Origin: CAIVAT01 sp964525995 | GTDB lineage: Bacteria; Bacteroidota; Bacteroidia; Bacteroidales; FEN-979 | Direction: 5' to 3' | NCBI GenBank assembly: GCA_964525995.1 | Contig: CAZGIM010000008.1 | Coordinates: 62,001-126,000 of the forward strand | DNA length: 64,000 nt | Part shown: positions 8,875-17,390 of the stretch, piece by piece | Layout of the letters: each line of letters begins with the position of its first letter | Position numbering within the stretch: position 1 is the first letter of the stretch | Made by a program: the position numbers and the translations under genes | Notes under the pieces: model-generated | Databases searched by the model: none | Told to the model about the DNA's origin: nothing | The model's input: only the letters and a program-made list of their open reading frames with translations

Positions 8875-10817
8875 AATTCAATAATTACGGGTTTTTGGGC
8901 AAACTGACTCTGGGCTTCAATAGCCGACCTGAATTCGGGCCAATCAGTATTCTCGTAAATTCGTTTATTAAAGCGGGCAATTCCGGAATAAACCACCGAT
9001 CCGTTGACAAATTTGTAATTGCCTTCAAAGGATGCTGCTTCACCCTTCTGTTCTACGGGCTCAGGAATTCTTACTATTCGTTTAACCGGGGGAAGTGCTA
9101 TCGATTCGTTGATCTCGACCTTTCGGGAACAACGATCCCTGAAAGCATACTTTCTTTCTTTTAACCCGGTGTCAAATGATAAATGTCCCTGATAGTTCCT
9201 GAAGATTCCGGCAGCGCTCAGCGGGGTAAAAAGCAATGTTTTTCCGGAAACCAATGCAAATTGAGGTATTATATAGTCTATCGCTATCCACATGTTATAA
9301 TTCAGATAATCAGAAGGGTCCGAAAACTTGACTTGTGTTATTTGAGCCTGAGGCCAGATTTTCAGTAGTTCACGGGATACATTTTGGGACCATACCGTCT
9401 GATTTGAATACCGGAATAATCCTCTGATTGATGCGTCCGACTGGCCCTCACCCCAGATGGTGATTCTGCCTGTCAGAGATCCATCTTCCTTTAATTGTCC
9501 AATTCCATCAATTTTAATAAGATGGTTCTCCGGATTGGATACCGGTGTGGTCTGAAGATCCGCACCTTCGGGCACTCCCATCAGGTACTGTTGCTGTTGT
9601 TCGGCGCTGGACCATAATTCTCGAACAAAAGGAACCCAGGTGGGATCAAGTAAATGATAGGTTCCATCGCGAAGTTTGACAACGGTGATGCAGTGGTTAA
9701 ACTGATCTGCCGGAATTTTGTCAATTCGTGATCCTGCCATGGTCATCGCGGGATAGGACTTAAAACCAGCCGCCCTGAGCATCGTGATTAACATGCCTGC
9801 TTTATCCTTACAGACCCCACAACGATCGGTAAAGGTCATGGCGCCTTTATGTAGCGTGAACCCTTCACCTGGACCCATTGAAATTCCCGAATAGCGTATT
9901 TCATCAGCACACCAATGCGTCAGTCGTGATACAGAATCCATTTCGTTAACAGATCCTTTAAGCAAAGAATCGACCTGTTCTTTGATCTCTTCTGTAGGCT
10001 GAAAACTGCCAAAATCTTCATTAACACCAAAAAACCAAGTCGATTTTGCAAACCAGTCGGCTGTAGTCGAGAGTAGTAGTTTGGGGGCAACATCCGACAT
10101 AGCAACCATCCTGGGTTCACCTTTCAGAGGAAAAATATCCTTTTTGGCAAACGTATAAATCATATTTTCGCCCTCAGGTTTTGAGGAAACCTGTACTTCT
10201 CCGTTATAAAGTTCATATTGAAGCTGTTTGCTTCGCGGAATTGTTACCTGATAAGTCTTACATTTAACTGGAACTGAACTGAAAAATTCTACAATATCGT
10301 AAAAATGTCCCCGCATGGGTGGGATGTATTTTTCATCCTCATCACCATTCAACAATGCATAGGTAAATCCCTTTCTGAACATGACCACTTCAACGGCATC
10401 ACCGGGATCAAGCCGCCCGATTTCAATCATCTTTTCACGAGCCCCCCAGTAAATGGCCCGTGCCGGCGCCGCATAATCAAAAACACGTTCCGGATCCAAC
10501 GTTATCATAGCCCCGTCCTTTTTATATATTACCGCCTTTTGAATTTGCACATCGGCCGATAAAGGATCGTAACCGAATTTGACTGTCGCGAGATCGCGGC
10601 AACCACGTCTTGTAAGCGCTTTAGTAAGTACGTGATTAACTACATAGGAAAGTCCGGATTCCTGAACCTGTACCCGGGTACTGTCAAAAACGACCACTTG
10701 ATCGTGACTCGGAAATGTAACAGCATCTCCAGCCATAACAATGAGTTTCCGATAGTCAGCCTGGGCAGAAATGGATAGTTGTAAAAACAGAAAAAAAATA
10801 AAGAAGAGCGTTCTCAT
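8871..10817 (-). CDS. DUF3857 and transglutaminase-like secreted protein (intact catalytic triad)
   Basis: The 648-residue protein has a signal peptide ending near ISAQADY, a DUF3857 domain in roughly residues 40-250 and a transglutaminase core. The triad is visible: Cys336 in CGVCKDKA, His375 in FNHCITV and Asp391 in LLDPTW. Such cysteine-triad domains act as proteases, amidases or crosslinkers on peptides; in the Bacteroidota the substrates are mostly undefined. A C-terminal DUF3858-like beta domain follows. The gene starts three bases after the stop of the regulator gene upstream and overlaps the inactive paralogue downstream by four bases, so all three are probably one transcript. Confidence 0.8.
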   Translation of the reverse strand: MRTLFFIFFLFLQLSISAQADYRKLIVMAGDAVTFPSHDQVVVFDSTRVQVQESGLSYVVNHVLTKALTRRGCRDLATVKFGYDPLSADVQIQKAVIYKKDGAMITLDPERVFDYAAPARAIYWGAREKMIEIGRLDPGDAVEVVMFRKGFTYALLNGDEDEKYIPPMRGHFYDIVEFFSSVPVKCKTYQVTIPRSKQLQYELYNGEVQVSSKPEGENMIYTFAKKDIFPLKGEPRMVAMSDVAPKLLLSTTADWFAKSTWFFGVNEDFGSFQPTEEIKEQVDSLLKGSVNEMDSVSRLTHWCADEIRYSGISMGPGEGFTLHKGAMTFTDRCGVCKDKAGMLITMLRAAGFKSYPAMTMAGSRIDKIPADQFNHCITVVKLRDGTYHLLDPTWVPFVRELWSSAEQQQQYLMGVPEGADLQTTPVSNPENHLIKIDGIGQLKEDGSLTGRITIWGEGQSDASIRGLFRYSNQTVWSQNVSRELLKIWPQAQITQVKFSDPSDYLNYNMWIAIDYIIPQFALVSGKTLLFTPLSAAGIFRNYQGHLSFDTGLKERKYAFRDRCSRKVEINESIALPPVKRIVRIPEPVEQKGEAASFEGNYKFVNGSVVYSGIARFNKRIYENTDWPEFRSAIEAQSQFAQKPVIIEL

Positions 10818-10820
10818 TGG

Positions 10821-11657
10821 CTAATCGTGTTGATTCCTGTAATTGGTGATATCAATAAAACTTATAATAAGAGCAGGAAAACCTTTAAAATCAATCATCC
10901 TGAAAGATAAATCAAGATATTTTGATTGCTCCTCCTGAGTAACGATCCTGATCAGGATCCGTTGTGGCGCTGTCTGAAACTCTTCCTGACCAACACGAAC
11001 CCGGCATAAAAACTCCTCCCGGTCAGCGGGAAGCACAAATCCAAAAAACTCAGTCAGTACAATCGATGAAAACATTTCAGGGATTTGACTTAATATATCG
11101 GCGGCACGGTGGTTGAAAAATACCAATTGATCATTTTGCCAAATGGTTATTCCTAAAATCGAACTCTCGGAAATCATACGGTTGAGCTCAGTCATCTCCC
11201 TGTTTTCCTCAGATCTTTTTTCCAAAAGTGTCTCAAGGGTTTTCTGATATTGCTTGTTTTCAATTTCAAGATTCCTCTGATAAGCGGCAATTTCAATGGT
11301 CATCTTGGTTTGCTCCATGTCAATGGGCTTTAACAGATAACCAAACGGCTTTATCCTGAACGACCGGTCATAAACTTCCTTGGAACTTTGCCCGGTTAGA
11401 AAAATAATGGCACAATTGAACTGTTCATTGATCCTTTTAGCAGTTTCTATACCATCAAGGTCACCCCTTAGGTGAATATCCATCAGAACAATTTCAGGTT
11501 CCCTTCCTAATCGCGACAGATTCTCAAGCTCCGCCAAACAAGTCTCACCTTTGCTGGCAGACCCACATACTTCATATCCGAAATTGTTTAGCTGCGATTT
11601 CAAACTTGCAGAGATTAACAATTCATCCTCAACAATATATATGCTAATTGATTTCAT
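10821..11657 (-). CDS. Response regulator receiver domain with PAS sensor-like domain, no DNA-binding output
   Basis: The N-terminal receiver domain shows the acidic pair in VEDE, the phosphoacceptor aspartate in IVLMDIHLRG (Asp60 from this start), the conserved threonine in FLTG and lysine in LLKPID. A coiled stretch of about 50 residues leads to a PAS domain at about residues 155-270 (NDQLVFFNHRAADIL). There is no helix-turn-helix or kinase domain, so output would be by protein interaction. The ATG at 11657 (MKSISIYIVEDE) is preferred over one 39 bases upstream because receiver domains begin exactly here. No partner kinase is adjacent. The close coupling to the two DUF3857 genes is unusual for a cytoplasmic regulator. 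Confidence 0.8.
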   Translation of the reverse strand: MKSISIYIVEDELLISASLKSQLNNFGYEVCGSASKGETCLAELENLSRLGREPEIVLMDIHLRGDLDGIETAKRINEQFNCAIIFLTGQSSKEVYDRSFRIKPFGYLLKPIDMEQTKMTIEIAAYQRNLEIENKQYQKTLETLLEKRSEENREMTELNRMISESSILGITIWQNDQLVFFNHRAADILSQIPEMFSSIVLTEFFGFVLPADREEFLCRVRVGQEEFQTAPQRILIRIVTQEEQSKYLDLSFRMIDFKGFPALIISFIDITNYRNQHD

Positions 11658-11727
11658 GTACAATGTATTTAACAATAGTGCAGCATTGGAAGACATGAAT
11701 TAAAATCACCGGCGCGGTAGACTTGCT

Positions 11728-12576
11728 TTATCGGGAGCTGAGCATCATTAACATGTTTATTTCCGATTCTTCTAAAAAACGCCAGTGTCCTCTTGGAAGG
11801 TTTTTCTTGGTTAATCCCGCATAATAAACCCGGTCCAGCTTGATCACCTTATGTTCAAAATGTTCAAAAATTCTTCTGACAATCCTGTTTTGCCCCGAAT
11901 GGATCGCAATTCCTATCAGCCTTTTATCTTTTCCGTCACCAATATATTCAATAGTGTCAACTTTTATCGTGTCTCCTTCTAATGTCAGTCCTGCAGCGAT
12001 CTTTAACATATCTTCTTTCGGCAGAGGCTTGTCCAATTCCACAGAATAAATCTTTTTAATCCCGTACCGGGGATGAGTCAGCTTTTTTGCAATGGCTCCA
12101 TCGTTGGTAAACAACAATAACCCCGTTGTGTTACGGTCAAGGCGACCAACCGGATACACCCGCTCACGACAAGCGCCGGCAATCAGGCTCATGACTGTTT
12201 TCCTTTTTTCCGGATCATCGACTGTGGTAATATAACCTTTGGGTTTATTCAACAGGATATACCGGGGCTTTTCACGATTGATAGTTTGATCACCAAACAT
12301 GACCTTGTCGGCAGACGAAACCTTTGTTCCAAGCTCTGTAACAATCTTTCCATTAACGCTAACGGCCCCTGCCTGAATGAGTTTATCCGCTTCTCGGCGT
12401 GAACAGATTCCCGAATTAGAGATAAATTTGTTTAGTCGGATTAAATCCGCCGAGCCTTCTCCCCTGCCGGATTTGTCGTTTTTGTTATCAAAAAGGCTTC
12501 CGGAAACCTTTTTGGGGTGTTTTATCGGAGTTCTTGACGGTCTTTTTCCTGGTCGATCTCCACTTTCATTTCTCAT
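11728..12576 (-). CDS. rluB: RsuA/RluB-family rRNA pseudouridine synthase
   Basis: The enzyme isomerises uridine to pseudouridine in ribosomal RNA. A basic, low-complexity N-terminal tail of about 45 residues is followed by an S4 RNA-binding domain (RLNKFISNSGICSRREADKLI) and the synthase domain, with the catalytic aspartate in GRLDRNTTGLLLFTNDG. The basic extension plus S4 plus short synthase core fits RluB, which acts on the large-subunit peptidyl-transferase region, better than the small-subunit enzyme RsuA, but the site is inferred. Its ATG follows directly after the TAA of the YwqK-repeat gene, suggesting coupled translation with that gene and nadA. Confidence 0.85.
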   Translation of the reverse strand: MRNESGDRPGKRPSRTPIKHPKKVSGSLFDNKNDKSGRGEGSADLIRLNKFISNSGICSRREADKLIQAGAVSVNGKIVTELGTKVSSADKVMFGDQTINREKPRYILLNKPKGYITTVDDPEKRKTVMSLIAGACRERVYPVGRLDRNTTGLLLFTNDGAIAKKLTHPRYGIKKIYSVELDKPLPKEDMLKIAAGLTLEGDTIKVDTIEYIGDGKDKRLIGIAIHSGQNRIVRRIFEHFEHKVIKLDRVYYAGLTKKNLPRGHWRFLEESEINMLMMLSSR

Positions 12577-14145
12577 TTAGTTTTCCTCCTTTTCAAACGG
12601 CGGCTTGATTTTCACGCCGTCAAACTTAGTTTCTGCGCCCTCTCTGTAAGTAATTACCATAAATAATGATCCGTCATAATTGTACCTCGACCAATCACCT
12701 TCTTTTCTTCCCATAACATAATTTCCCTCTTCTTTGATCCTCCCATTGTCCCAAAACCAGGTATGCCTTCCATCGGGATTATCATCAATGAAATTTCCCC
12801 TGTACATTAAAACACTGTCGGTTCGACTACCCGTGGTATCCATAAGCATATAATACCACATCCCGTTTCTTAATCCATCCCGGTACGAACCGCGGATATA
12901 ACTGTCACCGGTAATCTCAAACCATTGACCGTCTTCCAGACCATCCATGAAATCACCTTCAATGATTACTTTTCCCGATTCTTCATATTCAGTACTCAAT
13001 CCGTCCTTTAATCCACTCCTGTAAGTCTCTTCCCGTAATAAGGCTCCGGTTTCATAATACCACTTCCAAACACCATCCTTCTTTCCCTGTCGTGTATAAC
13101 TTCCGGTTTGCTCTGTTTTACCACTCTGATAATAGTATTTCCATTTACCAACAGGCTTGTCATTTTCATAAGCGCCCTCGGCTTTCAAGGATCCGTCTTC
13201 ATAATACTCTTTCCAGGGTCCTTCGCGATTACCATCCTCTTTAACGATACCTTCACCAACAAGGTGTCCGTTTTTAAATAACTGAGCTTTCTCAATCCTC
13301 CCGGTCGTATCATACTCCTTCCTGATCCCCTCTGGGATTCCATTTCTAAACATCGAGCTAACTCTGACTTTTCCATTTGAATAGTACTCCTTCTGAACTT
13401 CTAATTTCTGAATCTCGGCAGCTTCCGCTTGTACCGATCCTTCCACATATTTCAAAATCCTGATCAAATCTCCATTTTCAGCGTATTCCTTGAAATATCC
13501 ATTCTTTAAATCATCTTTAAAGACTCCTTCTGTCTGAATGTTTCCGTTTTCATAAAAAGTAAACCACTTTCCCTGACGTCTTCCGCCTGCATCCTTTCTG
13601 TTGATACGCATACGATCAACAATGAATCCTTTTTTATACTCGGTAAGCGTCACAACAGTACCATCATTTCCGTATTCTTTTCCAAATCCCTGCTCCAGAC
13701 CCCCACTGAACGGTACTTCCAGTTTGATCTTTCCATCCGGATAGTAATACTTTGTAAATCCCTCTTTAACATCATTCCGATAAAATTCCCTGATTGTTTC
13801 CTTATCCAGATATGAACTTCGATATCCATGTTTCTTCTCTAACCTGTAATTAATTTCCAAAACCAATTTTCCCGCCTCATTATAGAACCTCCAGATACTG
13901 TCTAATTCGAAGTTTTTCCTGGTTCCTTCCGATTTCAGTATGCCGTTTTGATAAAAGGATTTCCAATATCCATCGGGTTTTCCATCCCGAATAAAACCTT
14001 CACTTGAAACCTTTCCATCGGGATAAAAAAATCGTTGAAATCCATCATTTTGAACCGTATCTTGTGAAAAACAGGATAAGGATACCATTAATAAAAATAA
14101 AAAGGTAAATAAACCGATATTTGATACTTTGAATTCCCAAATCAT
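12577..14145 (-). CDS. Exported YwqK/MORN-like repeat protein
   Basis: After a signal peptide (hydrophobic stretch ending near CFSQDT) almost the whole protein is made of about 16-18 tandem units of roughly 22 residues, with the recurring pattern YYxxGxLxxEGxYxxGxxxGxW typical of YwqK or MORN_2 repeats. The fold would be a long beta-sheet rod. Some YwqK-family proteins are annotated as antitoxins, but no toxin gene is adjacent and this one is exported. The ATG at 14145 is preferred to a TTG two codons upstream. It sits between nadA (TGA just upstream of its start) and rluB (which starts at its stop), an operon position with no obvious functional link. Confidence 0.75.
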   Translation of the reverse strand: MIWEFKVSNIGLFTFLFLLMVSLSCFSQDTVQNDGFQRFFYPDGKVSSEGFIRDGKPDGYWKSFYQNGILKSEGTRKNFELDSIWRFYNEAGKLVLEINYRLEKKHGYRSSYLDKETIREFYRNDVKEGFTKYYYPDGKIKLEVPFSGGLEQGFGKEYGNDGTVVTLTEYKKGFIVDRMRINRKDAGGRRQGKWFTFYENGNIQTEGVFKDDLKNGYFKEYAENGDLIRILKYVEGSVQAEAAEIQKLEVQKEYYSNGKVRVSSMFRNGIPEGIRKEYDTTGRIEKAQLFKNGHLVGEGIVKEDGNREGPWKEYYEDGSLKAEGAYENDKPVGKWKYYYQSGKTEQTGSYTRQGKKDGVWKWYYETGALLREETYRSGLKDGLSTEYEESGKVIIEGDFMDGLEDGQWFEITGDSYIRGSYRDGLRNGMWYYMLMDTTGSRTDSVLMYRGNFIDDNPDGRHTWFWDNGRIKEEGNYVMGRKEGDWSRYNYDGSLFMVITYREGAETKFDGVKIKPPFEKEEN

Positions 14146-14147
14146 AA

Positions 14148-15077
14148 TCAATTATTTTTCGATAATTCGAGCATTCGCAGGATGGGTTTTTTTGCCTTAA
14201 CCAGAATATCTTCAGATAAAACAAGTTCGGGCCTTAAATTTAACAACGCAGCATGAATTTTTTCCAGGGTATTCATTTTCATATATGGACAATCATTACA
14301 TGAACAAGTTGCATCAACCGGTACAATAAGGAACTCTTTTGATGGTGATTCCTTCTTCATCTGATATAAGATGCCCGTTTCTGTGGCTACGATAAATTTT
14401 TTTGAAGGATTGCTTTTGGTAAACTGCAACAGAGCCGTTGTAGATCCTATAAAATCAGCCATTTCAAGAACAACATTTTTACACTCAGGATGGGCAATTA
14501 AAACAGCATCGGGGTGTTGTTCCTTTAGTTTGATGATATGTTCTATTTTGATATGATCATGAACCTCACAGCTTCCTTCCCACAATACCATATTTCGACC
14601 TGTTACCGTATTAATATAATTACCGAGATTTTTGTCAGGTGCAAAGATAATCTTCTCTTCCTTTGAAAGAGAATTTACAATTTTTAAGGCATTTCCTGAC
14701 GTACAAATAATATCGGACAACGCTTTGATTTCAGCAGAACAATTGATGTAAGAAATCACAATATGATCAGGATGATGATCAATAAACCTTTTAAATGACA
14801 CCGGTTCACATGAATCAGCTAAAGAGCATCCCGCCTGAATATCTGGAATCAGTACTATTTTGTCAGGATTTAAAATTTTTGCAGTCTCAGCCATGAAATG
14901 TACGCCCGCAAATAAAATTACCTTTGCCTGCGTTTGAAAAGCTTGTTGAGATAATCCTAAACTATCTCCTATAAAATCTGCTATATCTTGTATTTCAGGT
15001 ACTTGATAATAGTGTGCAAGAATTATTGCGTCTCGTTTCCTCTTCAATTGTCTGATTTTTTGTTGAATCGTTATCAT
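14148..15077 (-). CDS. nadA: Quinolinate synthase A
   Basis: NadA condenses iminoaspartate with dihydroxyacetone phosphate to quinolinate in NAD synthesis, using an oxygen-sensitive [4Fe-4S] cluster. Family motifs are present: ILAHYYQVPEIQDIADFIGDS at the start, the cluster cysteines in YINCSAE, HPECKNV and CNDCPYMKM, and the substrate-binding TGNAL-like segment CTSGNAL. The 309-residue length is that of the short NadA class. The ATG at 15077 directly precedes the conserved opening. nadB and nadC are not in the window; nadA is the first gene of a long minus-strand run and faces a 476-base gene-free region from which its promoter must act. Confidence 0.93.
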   Translation of the reverse strand: MITIQQKIRQLKRKRDAIILAHYYQVPEIQDIADFIGDSLGLSQQAFQTQAKVILFAGVHFMAETAKILNPDKIVLIPDIQAGCSLADSCEPVSFKRFIDHHPDHIVISYINCSAEIKALSDIICTSGNALKIVNSLSKEEKIIFAPDKNLGNYINTVTGRNMVLWEGSCEVHDHIKIEHIIKLKEQHPDAVLIAHPECKNVVLEMADFIGSTTALLQFTKSNPSKKFIVATETGILYQMKKESPSKEFLIVPVDATCSCNDCPYMKMNTLEKIHAALLNLRPELVLSEDILVKAKKPILRMLELSKNN

Positions 15078-15362
15078 GAATTTTCTTTTTTTGTAAATAT
15101 AATTTATTCCTTTTTTCTTATGTTTTTATTAATAGCTGTTGATTGCGTTAGTTAATTATTTGACAAAAGCTTTGAAATGATCAAAATGGTATTTTTTAAA
15201 CAAAATATAAACAAAATGTTTTGTATTAAAGTATTTTAAATCAACTTTTTAGAATATAATTAAACACATTGTTAGTTAAAATGGATGTTTACAAAATAGT
15301 GACTGATATCTTTGATTTGATTGTTCATTTCGGTTTAAAAACTTTTAATTAAGAATTGATAT

Positions 15363-15451
15363 TTGTGATCAATCGGTGATTTGCTAAGTGTGGTATATAA
15401 GTTATCAGAATTTTGTCACAAAATTACTCAGTTGTGAACATTTCCTTGTGA
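15363..15451. promoter_or_regulatory. Cluster of TTGTGA half-sites, candidate regulator binding region
   Basis: TTGTGA occurs at 15363-15368, 15432-15437 and 15446-15451, and its complement TCACAA at 15416-15421. The inverted pair at 15416 and 15432 is separated by ten bases. The words resemble half-sites of CRP/FNR-family regulators (TGTGA), but no regulator gene is nearby, so the assignment is only a guess. Confidence 0.3.
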
Positions 15452-15522
15452 AAAAAATAAAAAATTGATTATGAGGTTGATATTCATTTAAAAAAATTCC
15501 TTTCACTTCAAAATGACACGAT

Positions 15523-15531
15523 TATCTTTAC
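15523..15531 (+). promoter_or_regulatory. Candidate -7 element before rpiB
   Basis: TATCTTTAC matches eight of nine positions of TAnnTTTGC and lies 22 bases before the ATG at 15554. A TTTC word 18 bases upstream could serve as a weak -33 element. Confidence 0.35.
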
Positions 15532-15553
15532 ATTTGTAAAAAAAGTATTAACA

Positions 15554-16003
15554 ATGGTTGATAGAATGGATAAGATTGCTATTGCTGGAGATCATGCCGG
15601 ATTTAAAACTAAGGAATTCATTAAATTGGAACTTAATAAGTTAGGATATAAAGTAAAAGATTTCGGAACCTTTTCCACAGAAAGTGTCGATTATCCCGAT
15701 TTAGCGCATATCCTCGCTTCCGAGATTAATTCGGGTAAATTCAGCATAGGAATTTTGTTGTGCGGAACCGGAAATGGAGTAGCCATGGTGGCTAACAAAT
15801 ATAAAGGAGTAAGAGCTGCACTGTGCTGGAACGAAGAAATAACAAAACTTGCACGGCTTCACAATAATGCGAATATTTTGGCTCTTCCCGCAAGGTTTAT
15901 TACCGAAAATATGGCTCTTGAACTTGTCAGGATATTTCTGAAGACTGAATTTGAAGGTGGAAGACATGAACGCAGGGTGGCTAAAATTCCTAACCTAATG
16001 TGA
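15554..16003 (+). CDS. rpiB: Ribose-5-phosphate isomerase B
   Basis: RpiB interconverts ribose 5-phosphate and ribulose 5-phosphate in the pentose phosphate pathway. The substrate-binding opening IAIAGDHAGFKTK, the DFGTFSTESVDYPD segment and the catalytic cysteine in LLCGTGNGVAM are all present, as is the terminal EGGRHERRVAKI segment. The 149-residue length is typical. The ATG at 15554 gives a four-residue lead before a second ATG at 15566, which could also serve. lutB starts seven bases after its stop, so the two form an operon. Confidence 0.92.
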   Translation: MVDRMDKIAIAGDHAGFKTKEFIKLELNKLGYKVKDFGTFSTESVDYPDLAHILASEINSGKFSIGILLCGTGNGVAMVANKYKGVRAALCWNEEITKLARLHNNANILALPARFITENMALELVRIFLKTEFEGGRHERRVAKIPNLM

Positions 16004-16010
16004 ATCATTT

Positions 16011-17390
16011 ATGATGAATACGCTTTTTCAAAAATTCATTGAAGACTCAGAGCAGAGAGCTTTTGATTCAGAGCATCGGAAACGATTGAATTATAATATT
16101 GGAAGATATGATATTCAGGTTGCCAAAGGTAAAGAACAGTATCAGAATCTGGAATTGGCCAGACGAAGAACAGCAAATATCAAACATAAAGCATTAAACA
16201 ATCTGGATAAATACCTGGCCGAATTTGAAAATAATTTTAGCAAAAGAGGAGGTAAGGTCATTTGGGCTACCAATGAAAAAGAGGCCCAAAAAGAAATTTT
16301 GCACATAATTAAAAAGTCAAAGGCACAGGTCATTGTAAAACAAAAAACAATGGTCTCCGAAGAGTTGGAACTCAATGAACTCTTTGAAAAAAACAAAAGA
16401 GAAGTATTTGAAACTGATCTGGGGGAATATATCGTCCAGATTGCAGGTGAAAAGCCTTACCATATTCTTACTCCTGCAATGCATAAATCGAAAGAAGATG
16501 TGGCAAAGCTGTTCCATGAAAAATTCAATCTGCCGTCCGACTGTACCCCTGAACAAATTACCAGATTTGTAAGAGATAAATTACGGGGAGAATTCATTCG
16601 TGCAGATCTCGGAATTACCGGTGGAAATTTTGTGATTGCCGATGTCGGAGCAATTGCCCTGACAGAAAATGAAGGGAATGGATTGCTTTCGATGGCTTTT
16701 CCAAAAATTCATATTGTCATCGTCGGGATCGAAAAGCTTATCCCCGCCCTCGAAGATCTTGACCTTTTCTTACCACTTTTGGCACAACATGGCACCGGCC
16801 AGCATCTGACCGCCTATAATAATATCGTCTTCGGACCGAAAACAGAATTTGAGCCCGACGGCCCCGACGAAATGTACGTGATTTTACTTGATAACCGTCG
16901 TACAGAACTACTGAATTTTAAAGAACAACGACGGGCACTCTCTTGTATCAGGTGCGGGGCTTGTCTGAATGGCTGTCCTGTTTACAGGAGTATCGGAGGA
17001 TATACATACAGGGCGACCTACTCGGGTCCCATTGGATCTGTGATTTCACCACATTATCTGGGTATGCGTGATTATAATCACCTTAGCTTTGCCTCCACGT
17101 TATGCGGTAAATGTACAGAAGTATGTCCGGTAAAAATTCCGCTCCATGAATTACTTCTGCAGAATCGTCATGAAGCCGTTTCTCAAAAGTATATCTCTTA
17201 TAAATGGCGTATAATAGTTCAGGGTTGGAAGACCCTTATGTTACATCGATGGATGATCGATAAACCAAAATCGAAATTGAAAAACAGAATAATAGTCCGG
17301 TTCGGACGTAAAATGTGGGGACCACGGAGGACTTTACCCAAAATAGCGCCTAAAAGTTTCAAGGAACGTTGGAAAGAACGGCAATCCTAA
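16011..17390 (+). CDS. lutB: LutB/LldF-type iron-sulfur protein of L-lactate oxidation
   Basis: LutB carries electrons in the LutABC lactate dehydrogenase complex. The N-terminal LUD domain occupies about residues 60-300. Ferredoxin motifs CIRCGACLNGCP and CGKCTEVCP follow at about residues 304-380, and a basic tail ends the protein. The length of 459 residues is normal. The start is one of two adjacent ATG codons at 16011 and 16014. Neither lutA nor lutC is beside it: upstream is rpiB and downstream the strand flips, its stop overlapping the convergent small membrane protein gene by four bases. The partners must be elsewhere or the protein has another job. Confidence 0.85.
   Translation: MMNTLFQKFIEDSEQRAFDSEHRKRLNYNIGRYDIQVAKGKEQYQNLELARRRTANIKHKALNNLDKYLAEFENNFSKRGGKVIWATNEKEAQKEILHIIKKSKAQVIVKQKTMVSEELELNELFEKNKREVFETDLGEYIVQIAGEKPYHILTPAMHKSKEDVAKLFHEKFNLPSDCTPEQITRFVRDKLRGEFIRADLGITGGNFVIADVGAIALTENEGNGLLSMAFPKIHIVIVGIEKLIPALEDLDLFLPLLAQHGTGQHLTAYNNIVFGPKTEFEPDGPDEMYVILLDNRRTELLNFKEQRRALSCIRCGACLNGCPVYRSIGGYTYRATYSGPIGSVISPHYLGMRDYNHLSFASTLCGKCTEVCPVKIPLHELLLQNRHEAVSQKYISYKWRIIVQGWKTLMLHRWMIDKPKSKLKNRIIVRFGRKMWGPRRTLPKIAPKSFKERWKERQS

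Larger units (their letters stand above)
15078..15553. other. A/T-rich gene-free divergent region between nadA and rpiB
   Basis: The only gene-free stretch above 300 bases. It is strongly A/T-rich with no usable reading frame. It must hold the promoters of nadA (a possible -7 at 15093-15101, minus strand) and rpiB (15523-15531). It also has four TTGTGA/TCACAA words within 90 bases and a perfect TTTTGTCACAAAA palindrome at 15411-15423. I see no tRNA, riboswitch or strong terminator hairpin in it. Confidence 0.6.

Noticed and set aside
12577..14145. Toxin-antitoxin module suggested by the YwqK family name
   Set aside because: The protein is exported, made of many repeats, and no toxin-like gene is adjacent.
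15078..15553. Possible replication origin in the A/T-rich intergenic region
   Set aside because: No DnaA box within one mismatch of TTATCCACA is visible, only weak matches such as TTATCAGAA. The parS sites are 25 kb away and GC skew was not computed.
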